Shown: positions 1 to 5,367 of the stretch, piece by piece | Numbering within the stretch: the first letter of the stretch is position 1 | Layout of the letters: every line of letters starts with the position of its first letter | Assembly (NCBI GenBank): GCA_028717055.1 | Contig: JAQUOO010000048.1 | Location: 1 to 8,964, forward strand | Length of the DNA stretch: 8,964 bases | Direction of reading: 5' to 3' | Origin: Candidatus Omnitrophota bacterium | GTDB taxonomy: Bacteria; Omnitrophota; Gorgyraeia; Gygaellales; Profunditerraquicolaceae | Notes under the pieces: generated by a model | The model's database searches: none | Told to the model about the DNA's origin: nothing | What the model saw: the letters and a program-made list of their open reading frames with translations, nothing else | Position numbers and translations under genes: made by a program

Positions 1-440
1 AGGCCCGAAGTGTTAATAAACAATTTATCGGCGGCCAGTCTTTCTACGACTTTTGTGGCTCCGGTAACAATTTGCACCCTTGAATTCTTAGCCTGAATAG
101 CTGCCGAACAAACTATTTTCTCAAGGATTTTCTGTTCTAACCCCTCTTCTACAATCAAGGCTAAAGAAAGATACTCCGGAACAGCCCCCAGCATAACCAA
201 ATCATTAACTGTGCCGGATACCGATAGCTTGCCGATGTCCCCTCCGGGGAAAAATAGGGGGTTCACTACAAAAGAATCGGTAGTAAAAGCGACTTGCTCT
301 TTGTAATCTATAACCGCGCTATCAGCCAATTCCCCTAGAATTGGATTCTTAAATCTTTCAAGCAGCACTTGATTAATAAAATCATGGGTGAGCCTTCCTC
401 CGCTGCCATGCCCCAATAATATTCTAGTTGTTTTTTTCAC
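1..440 (-). CDS. hypE: Hydrogenase maturation protein HypE, N-terminal 146 residues (cut by window edge)
   Basis: HypE belongs to the PurM/AIR synthase superfamily. It dehydrates the carbamoyl group on its C-terminal cysteine with ATP to give the thiocyanate that supplies CN ligands of [NiFe]-hydrogenase, acting in the cytoplasm with HypF and HypC/HypD. Visible motifs are GHGSGG (residues 10-15), TTDSFVV (53-59), PLFFPGGDIGKL (61-72), GTVND (76-80, whose Asp aligns by my count with E. coli Asp83) and VTGATKVVE (125-133). The last motif is normally TGDTKVV, so Ala128 replaces a conserved Asp. The C-terminal catalytic cysteine lies outside the window. I chose GTG at 438-440 because it gives the usual short leader before GHGSGG and there is no in-frame ATG nearby; only a weak AAGAAG lies upstream. 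The gene overlaps the PAC2 gene by 17 nt, which suggests translational coupling. Confidence 0.95.
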   Translation of the reverse strand, partial: MKKTTRILLGHGSGGRLTHDFINQVLLERFKNPILGELADSAVIDYKEQVAFTTDSFVVNPLFFPGGDIGKLSVSGTVNDLVMLGAVPEYLSLALIVEEGLEQKILEKIVCSAAIQAKNSRVQIVTGATKVVERLAADKLFINTSG

Positions 441-1392
441 CGGTCTTCTTGAATAGATCCAAAAATCTGTCTTCGTATTCTTTATAAATATTCCACTTGT
501 CGAGTTCAACTTTAAGTTCATGAGCCTTTGATATATCGGTTTTAGCTTGAGCGAAAAACTGCTCAATCCTTTCTTTGACTGAAACGGGGAGCTTGGTAAG
601 CTGATTCAGGGTCTTTTTTATTTTTTCTATGTCTTCCTCTCCGATTGGCCCGCTAGCTGCCGACCCAAGCTTCAGGTAATCCAAGAGTTTATTGATTTCA
701 TCTTCCATAGCCTGTGCCTGCATGAATAAACCGGATGAATCAACCCGAATCCCGGTAATCGCAAACAAAGCCTCTAGAACAGCTCTGGAGGCCTTTGGAT
801 TTTCAATCTGAATAGTATAAAGCGGGATTTCTCCCAAAAGACAGAATCCATCGATATTTTCTCTTTTAGCTATACCCAGAAAAAGCCCGTTCATTCCGCT
901 GATCAAACCCTCTTTTAAGCTCTTAAAGTTAAATCTCTTGAGATCATTGCTTAAATCTTGAGAAGTAGCAGCAAACCACACCCCGGGATCCTGGGTGTGA
1001 TCAATTCCCTGCGGCATAGAAGCAAAGCTGACAACCTTATCAACTTTAAAACTCTTGGCCACCTGAATAATAATCTTGGAGTATCCTTCAGCCCTGGCTA
1101 AATCCGGCTGGGCGTTACTCAAGAATATTATAAGATCGTTTTTTCCTTTTTTGTTCTTCCAGAAGTAAAATTTACTCTCCGGTAAATCTGATGCGCTTAA
1201 CAAACCATCCTTAACCATGCTTCCGGCCAGATAAAAGAAAGCTTCCGCGTTCAACGAAGCAAATTCTTCGGCATTCAACTTTTCAACCAGATAGGTGGCG
1301 GCTCTAAAAGCCACTTCCCCCATTCCCGGCCAAGCGACGATCAAATAAGGCTTCTTTAAGCGAGGTCGTTTTGTAATTTTAATTCCTTCCAT
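424..1392 (-). CDS. PAC2 family protein (proteasome-assembly-chaperone-like, DUF75)
   Basis: The 322-residue product resembles the PAC2 family (PF09754), known from eukaryotic and archaeal proteasome assembly chaperones and from many bacteria where its job is not established. Features are a beta strand followed by AWPGMGEVA (20-28), GLISGMNGLFLGIAK (162-176) and GFCLLGEIPLY (182-192), all typical of the family core. A charged helical tail (about 225-322) looks coiled or bundled and may mediate oligomerisation. There is no signal peptide, so it is likely cytoplasmic. I chose ATG at 1390-1392 because AAGGAG sits ten bases upstream and the product then begins directly at the family core. A longer frame up to 1482 would only add residues encoded by intergenic palindrome. 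It lies upstream of hypE and overlaps it. Function is unknown; a link to hydrogenase maturation is only suggested by position. Confidence 0.88.
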   Translation of the reverse strand: MEGIKITKRPRLKKPYLIVAWPGMGEVAFRAATYLVEKLNAEEFASLNAEAFFYLAGSMVKDGLLSASDLPESKFYFWKNKKGKNDLIIFLSNAQPDLARAEGYSKIIIQVAKSFKVDKVVSFASMPQGIDHTQDPGVWFAATSQDLSNDLKRFNFKSLKEGLISGMNGLFLGIAKRENIDGFCLLGEIPLYTIQIENPKASRAVLEALFAITGIRVDSSGLFMQAQAMEDEINKLLDYLKLGSAASGPIGEEDIEKIKKTLNQLTKLPVSVKERIEQFFAQAKTDISKAHELKVELDKWNIYKEYEDRFLDLFKKTGEKNN

Positions 1393-1402
1393 AAGTTTTA
1401 TT

Positions 1403-1408
1403 CTCCTT
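1403..1408 (-). promoter_or_regulatory. Shine-Dalgarno of the PAC2 gene
   Basis: The minus strand reads AAGGAG here, with ten bases to ATG at 1390-1392. This is one of the clearest ribosome binding sites in the window and decides between this start and the upstream ATG at 1482, which has no comparable site. Confidence 0.75.
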
Positions 1409-1421
1409 GTTAAACGTTCTT

Positions 1422-1436
1422 TTGGATTAAATCCAA
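1422..1436. repeat. 15-bp inverted repeat upstream of the PAC2 gene
   Basis: TTGGATT and AATCCAA flank a single central base, giving a 7-1-7 perfect inverted repeat about 30 nt upstream of the PAC2 start codon. It could be an operator for a dimeric regulator or simply part of the repeat-rich gap. A one-base loop makes a hairpin poor, so a DNA-level site is more likely than an RNA structure. Function not shown. Confidence 0.4.
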
Positions 1437-1453
1437 CGTCGAATAAAATCTCC

Positions 1454-1473
1454 TGCCAGCCAGCGGGCAGGCA
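1454..1473. repeat. GC-rich imperfect palindrome in the M20-PAC2 gap
   Basis: Arms TGCCAGCC (1454-1461) and GGCAGGCA (1466-1473) pair at seven of eight positions around a four-base loop, AGCG. The stretch is much more GC-rich than its AT-rich surroundings. I associate palindromes of this TGCCTGCC/GGCAGGCA type with dispersed intergenic elements in Omnitrophota-like genomes, but that is recollection. On the coding strand it is followed by AGATTTTATT, so it might weakly terminate transcription, though the T run is broken. Confidence 0.55.
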
Positions 1474-1551
1474 ATGTTTCAATACCCAATTGGGAATTGA
1501 GTAATTAGAGCTTCATTCGGCTTTGGAATTTGATGATTGAGCATTTGTAAA
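1474..1551. repeat. AT-rich word-repeat intergenic tract
   Basis: The 159-nt gap between the M20 and PAC2 genes consists, beyond the palindrome, of recurring short words such as AATTGA, AATTAG, GAATTTG and GATTGAG, plus the inverted repeat CAATaCCCAATTGGGaATTG (1480-1499, one mismatched pair). There is no open frame of interest, no tRNA-like fold and no convincing promoter. This style of degenerate iterated DNA looks like a dispersed intergenic repeat rather than unique sequence. Confidence 0.45.
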
Positions 1552-2676
1552 TTAGAATTTATAGCTTACTAAAAATCTCTCCAAAACCTTGGCACCTTTA
1601 TAGAGATTATCGATTTTTACGTATTCATTCGAAATATGCGCACAGCCTGAGCAACCAAACCCGCTGGCAATAGCAGGAATATTCTTGTACTGAAAGAATG
1701 TGATTACAGTCGCGCCCTCTGAACCCGCAATATGGGGCTTTACCGCAAAATCACGCATTGCCCTCTTAAGGCAGCTAACCAAAGAATGCTTCTCGGAAAT
1801 TGAATAAGTCTGCTGAATACTTTTCTCTTCTATTTTATAATTTTTAGTGTATTTATTCAGAATTGCCTTAAGCGTACTTAATATATCTTCGGGTTTGGTC
1901 CCGGGCAAAAACCTGAAATCCAACTCAAACTCACACCAATCAGCCACGATATTAACCTTATCCCCTCCCCGGATCGTGCCGACATTAATGGTTGGAGCCC
2001 TCAAATATCTATTCTTAGAGTAAGGGAACTTGTGACTCTTTATGTCCTTTATAACCCCCAGAGCAAGATCAATTGCGTTTACCCCCAAATAAGGATATGC
2101 GCCATGCGCACGCTTGCCTTCTATTCTAACCTTAAGATGCATCAAGCCTTTTTGCGCGATAATAATTTCAAAATCATCGGCATCTAGAACTAAGGCCGCA
2201 TCCGGCTTTAATATTTCTTTATCCAGGAGAGGGATCAAGCCTAAACCCGAACCGCATTCTTCATCCGCGGTGGCAGCAAGAATTATATCATAATCCAAAC
2301 ATTTCTTATCTTCAACGAGGCTGTTTATCGCTTCCAGGCCGGCCGCTAAATTACATTTGCAGTCGGTTGCGCCTAAACCATAAATCCTGTTTCCGGCTAT
2401 TTTTGCCGCAAAAGGGTTAAACCGCCAATTCTCCCCGGCACAAACTGTATCCAGATGCGGAGTTACAAGCAATTGACGCCTGTTTCCCGGTCTCTCCAAA
2501 TACGCCAGTACATTGGAGCGATTTTTTCTAAACTCATAAATTCTTACTCTTAAGCCCAATCTCTTAAGATACCCCTGCACGAAATTAGCCAAGGCCGATT
2601 CATCGCCGGGAGGGTTTTCGGAATTTATCTGGATAAGCTTACGGGTAAGCTTGATAAGACGAGCCTTATTAACCAT
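1552..2676 (-). CDS. M20 family metallopeptidase (ArgE/DapE/CPG2-like deacylase)
   Basis: This 374-residue protein is a two-zinc amidohydrolase of the M20 family, probably cytoplasmic since no signal peptide is seen. Expected ligands and catalytic residues are present: His74 and Asp76 in HLDTV, bridging Asp105 in GLGATD, the Glu pair Glu139-Glu140 in ADEECG, Asp165 in VLDADD and His347 in CAHISNEY. The dimerisation/lid domain is marked by KRAHGAYPYLGVNAI (188-202). The usual DxKGG after the bridging Asp is DCKCN, and cysteines at 106, 108, 141, 342 and 345 crowd the active-site loops. Whether the substrate is N-acetylornithine, succinyl-diaminopimelate or a small peptide cannot be told from sequence, and no arginine or lysine biosynthesis genes are beside it. 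The ATG at 2674-2676 has no Shine-Dalgarno. It follows the glycosylase gene by 30 nt. Confidence 0.93.
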   Translation of the reverse strand: MVNKARLIKLTRKLIQINSENPPGDESALANFVQGYLKRLGLRVRIYEFRKNRSNVLAYLERPGNRRQLLVTPHLDTVCAGENWRFNPFAAKIAGNRIYGLGATDCKCNLAAGLEAINSLVEDKKCLDYDIILAATADEECGSGLGLIPLLDKEILKPDAALVLDADDFEIIIAQKGLMHLKVRIEGKRAHGAYPYLGVNAIDLALGVIKDIKSHKFPYSKNRYLRAPTINVGTIRGGDKVNIVADWCEFELDFRFLPGTKPEDILSTLKAILNKYTKNYKIEEKSIQQTYSISEKHSLVSCLKRAMRDFAVKPHIAGSEGATVITFFQYKNIPAIASGFGCSGCAHISNEYVKIDNLYKGAKVLERFLVSYKF

Positions 2677-2692
2677 TTTATTTTATGCAAAT

Positions 2693-2701
2693 ATTATAGC
2701 A
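2693..2701 (-). promoter_or_regulatory. Possible extended -10 promoter of the M20 gene
   Basis: The minus strand reads TGCTATAAT, a perfect extended -10 (TGn-TATAAT), in the 30-nt gap before the M20 start. No TTGACA-like -35 is seen at the right distance, which is tolerable for extended -10 promoters. A start about seven bases downstream would leave a leader of roughly ten nucleotides, consistent with the missing Shine-Dalgarno. Such short AT-rich motifs also occur by chance. Confidence 0.35.
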
Positions 2702-2706
2702 AGATT

Positions 2707-3345
2707 TCAGCAAAAATCTAGAGGGCAAACAGCGCATTTAGGATGCGACTTGCTGCAATAGGCCTTTGCCACCGCCACTATAAGCGCATGATACTCGTTG
2801 AATAATTTGGCGTCTGCAGTTAAGTTGTCCATAAATAATCTCTGCGCCTCATTATACTCCGCATCTTCTTTTAACAGCTTATGCCTGGAGAATACCCTTT
2901 TGGTATAGCTGTCAATAACAAAAATCGGCTTGTTGAACGCGTAGAGCAAAATCGAATCCGCTGTCTCGGGGCCTACGCCTTTTACTGAAAGCAGCTCCCT
3001 GCGTAAATCGGTCAGGCTCCTTACGGATATTTTTCCCGCATTTGCCCCGTAACTATTTATATAAAACCTGAGCAGCTCCTTAAGCCGCTGGGTTTTTACA
3101 TTATAGTAACCTGACGGACGGATAAGCCGGGCGATTTTGCTATTCGCTGCGTTATAAAGCCTCTGCGGATCCAGCAATTTATGTTTTTTTAAATTCGCTA
3201 TGGCTTTTTCCACATTGGACCAATTGGTATTCTGAGTAAGAACCGCTCCCACCATTACTTCAAAAATAGAATCGGCCGGCCACCAATGTTGCGCTCCGAA
3301 ACAAGAATAAAGTTTACGGTAAATCGAATTCAGCTTACTTTTCAT
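2707..3345 (-). CDS. HhH-GPD DNA glycosylase, endonuclease III-related, with [4Fe-4S] motif
   Basis: This 212-residue protein belongs to the HhH-GPD base-excision repair superfamily, in the branch often annotated as endonuclease III-related. It begins like that branch, with WWPADSIFEVMVGAVLTQNTNW (21-42, quoted in part). The helix-hairpin-helix LSVKGVGPETAD (119-130) precedes the catalytic Asp145 in VIDSYTKR. Endonuclease III has a catalytic Lys in the hairpin; here the position is Glu127, so a monofunctional glycosylase acting on alkylated or otherwise damaged bases is likelier than a bifunctional lyase. C197, C204, C207 and C212 form a C-X6-C-X2-C-X4-C cluster ending at the last residue; the classical final spacing is five. 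The start ATG is right for the family although only a poorly placed AGAAG precedes it. The substrate is unknown. Confidence 0.92.
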   Translation of the reverse strand: MKSKLNSIYRKLYSCFGAQHWWPADSIFEVMVGAVLTQNTNWSNVEKAIANLKKHKLLDPQRLYNAANSKIARLIRPSGYYNVKTQRLKELLRFYINSYGANAGKISVRSLTDLRRELLSVKGVGPETADSILLYAFNKPIFVIDSYTKRVFSRHKLLKEDAEYNEAQRLFMDNLTADAKLFNEYHALIVAVAKAYCSKSHPKCAVCPLDFC

Positions 3346-3350
3346 CTTCT

Positions 3351-3393
3351 GGGTAGATTCGTCTGCCCAAGCCTTGCGGACAAAACCCGGCTT
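3351..3393. repeat. Palindromic element filling the PilZ-glycosylase gap
   Basis: The 48-nt gap is almost entirely one GC-rich element. Arms GTCTGC (3361-3366) and GCGGAC (3376-3381) pair with one G-T wobble around CCAAGCCTT, which itself contains CAAG/CTTG. On the plus strand it continues into GGACAAAACCCGGCTTTTA (3378-3396), resembling the conserved 3' end of bacterial RNase P RNA (ACAGAACCCGGCTTA). No complete RNA gene is possible here because the sequence before it is coding and lacks the 5' conserved block. It is either a dispersed palindromic repeat or a remnant. Confidence 0.5.
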
Positions 3394-5367
3394 TTAATCT
3401 TTAAATTCCAAAGGATTGTAATTATAATAAGCAAAGATTGTATAGGCGGTCCCGGATACTGACCCGGTATCTCTGCCTTTCGGCGTAAACCAACCATGCC
3501 CCGTATCTACAAAATCCTGGCTGGCGTAAGGAAGACAGTTTGCCCCCTGGCCCGACGCAGATGGACTAGAAATAATCATATTGCTTAAAGAAAGGAGGTA
3601 TTCATCCGCTTTCAGCCGATAACTGTTTTCCTTGCCGGGAATATTTTTCCTAAGGTAATAATCCGCCATAATCTTGAAAGAAATGACCATTTGGGCAGTC
3701 CACTCCGAAGAAACTACTCCTCCGCGGGAAACATGTCTTTCGGGAGCAAAATCAAAACCTCTGATTTTTACTTTATCCCCCTCCGGTTTTGTATAAAAAA
3801 CGTTTACACTGCAGGTTTTCTCCGCGAAATCCATGATTCTATCCGGATCCATCCCTAAACTTTCCAATTTATCCGGGCCGATTGCGGCAATTGACCAAGC
3901 GTAAGTATCGGTGGCAATAGTAGAGTCTCCTTTTCCGCGCTTAATGGGAATATCCGTCTTATTATAGGTATTCTTAACCAGCCAATCCAGCACCTTATCT
4001 CTAGCTTCCGAATATTTCTGCTTACTCGTAAGCGCGTATAGCATATTGAAGAATGCGTATGCATCAAGATTATGCTCCGTAGCATACCACGTCACACTGG
4101 GACCTCCGCGCAATCCTCCTTCGGCATCCTGTTTTTGTAAATCAATTATGCCGTCGGCAATGCTCTCGGCCAGACCAAGATATTTCTTGTCACTGGTCTT
4201 ATAAGTATACTGGGCTGCCGCAATCCCCAGCCAAATATTCGGCCCGCAATGGACTATAACTTCGGAGGGTAAACCGTCGTTGGCATAATAGGCATTTAAG
4301 AATAAGCCGTCCTTCTTTTCAGCCCGGTTATTGAAAAAATCCAGCATCTTTCTTGCGCGTTCAAAATCTTTAAAATTAGTAAAAGCCTGTATGACCAAAG
4401 ACTGATCATAAGTAAAGGCCCATCCGCTTATATCACTATCCCCCTCGAAACTCACCACCAGACCGGTGCGGGGATTTTGATGCACTTTAATCCATTGATA
4501 CATCGCGTCAAAATTTGCCTTCTCTATAACCGCCTTCTTCTCTTCTATCCGGGCCGCCTCCTTAACAATAACACTCTCTTTGATTCTAGTAGCAGCCAAC
4601 TTGCCCTTAAGCTCCTCTTTTTCCATCGTTAACTGTTTAATGAGACTGCTTAGGTCATCTATTTTCTTCCCGGACTGCTCCGTGAGCTCGGCCAATGCGG
4701 TTTGCGTCTTGCTTTTTAGCTTTAGCCTTTCGTAGTCTACTGCTTTTATACGCGATTCTAGCGCCTGGATATTTGATTCCAAAAGCGCTTTTTCCTTACT
4801 TACATCGCTTATTTTCTGCCGGATCGCTTGAGATTCCTGGATTACCGCGGTCAAGGCCTTAACCAAAGCTTTATTATTCTTTTTAAGCTCCATATTTATG
4901 AGGCCATTTAACGCTAAAAGCATCCCCAAAATAATAATGGCTCCCAAAACCGCCGGAACGAATACCTTCTTCCCCCGGGCATAGAGCATTAATCTGCTAT
5001 TGGCGGCAGAATCTATTTTTTCATAAGAAAGCCCGACGTAACATTTGTTGACGGCGCCCGCATGCTCCCTCGTCCAAACCGGAACAGCCAAAACATCTAC
5101 CGGCTTTCTTAAGAATGGTATATCTATGGCCAAAGAGAGCTTTACCTTATGCTCTTTGATTAATTGCAGAAGGCCCGGTTCAAAGTTATTTACGCGCAAA
5201 CATATCCCACCCTTGCTTAAATCACTGGTAAACCCCTGCAACCAGTCGGATAAGTTAATTTTCCCGTCGACGCTTACAAGACGGAATTGCACGGGAAAAA
5301 CTGTGTCTAAACGCACGTATTGCCGTTTCTCTTTTCCTAAATACTCATTTTTTCTCATATTCGCCAT
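3394..5367 (-). CDS. PilZ - transmembrane - coiled coil - (alpha/alpha) toroid glycosidase-like protein
   Basis: This 657-residue protein joins four parts. Residues about 14-118 are a PilZ domain with both cyclic-di-GMP motifs, RQYVR (15-19, RxxxR) and DLSKGG (49-54, DxSxxG). After the basic ARGKK (130-134) comes one membrane helix (about 135-158). Residues 160-285 form a long charged coiled coil. Residues about 288-657 look like an (alpha/alpha)6 six-hairpin domain of the kind found in glycoside hydrolases and related enzymes: YDQSLVIQAF (320-329), CGPNIWLGIAAA (374-385), ATEHNLDAYAFF (429-440), GFDFAPE (537-543), SEWTAQM (554-560) and SGTAYTIFAYYNYNP (638-652). Positive-inside charge puts PilZ in the cytoplasm and the toroid outside. 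Candidate acids are D321, E431, D435, D539 and E555. The start at 5365-5367 has AAAGG close upstream; ATG at 5358 is the alternative. It overlaps the lipoprotein gene by 23 nt. Substrate unknown. Confidence 0.85.
   Translation of the reverse strand: MANMRKNEYLGKEKRQYVRLDTVFPVQFRLVSVDGKINLSDWLQGFTSDLSKGGICLRVNNFEPGLLQLIKEHKVKLSLAIDIPFLRKPVDVLAVPVWTREHAGAVNKCYVGLSYEKIDSAANSRLMLYARGKKVFVPAVLGAIIILGMLLALNGLINMELKKNNKALVKALTAVIQESQAIRQKISDVSKEKALLESNIQALESRIKAVDYERLKLKSKTQTALAELTEQSGKKIDDLSSLIKQLTMEKEELKGKLAATRIKESVIVKEAARIEEKKAVIEKANFDAMYQWIKVHQNPRTGLVVSFEGDSDISGWAFTYDQSLVIQAFTNFKDFERARKMLDFFNNRAEKKDGLFLNAYYANDGLPSEVIVHCGPNIWLGIAAAQYTYKTSDKKYLGLAESIADGIIDLQKQDAEGGLRGGPSVTWYATEHNLDAYAFFNMLYALTSKQKYSEARDKVLDWLVKNTYNKTDIPIKRGKGDSTIATDTYAWSIAAIGPDKLESLGMDPDRIMDFAEKTCSVNVFYTKPEGDKVKIRGFDFAPERHVSRGGVVSSEWTAQMVISFKIMADYYLRKNIPGKENSYRLKADEYLLSLSNMIISSPSASGQGANCLPYASQDFVDTGHGWFTPKGRDTGSVSGTAYTIFAYYNYNPLEFKD

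Noticed and set aside
1..440. hypE as a truncated pseudogene
   Set aside because: The frame is open to the window edge with normal motifs; it is cut only by the end of the supplied sequence.
1393..1482. N-terminal extension of the PAC2 protein from an upstream ATG
   Set aside because: The extra 30 codons are encoded by palindromic repeat DNA, precede the family core, and have no ribosome binding site, while the internal ATG at 1392 has a strong AAGGAG.
1454..1483. Rho-independent terminator between the M20 and PAC2 genes
   Set aside because: The GC palindrome could form a hairpin, but on the coding strand the following bases AGATTTTATT are not a proper T run, and the gap also looks like a dispersed repeat.
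2990..3396. A full RNase P RNA gene (rnpB) on the plus strand ending near 3396
   Set aside because: Only the last 40 or so bases resemble it. The preceding sequence is a good coding frame for the glycosylase and lacks the GAGGAAAGTCC-like 5' conserved block.
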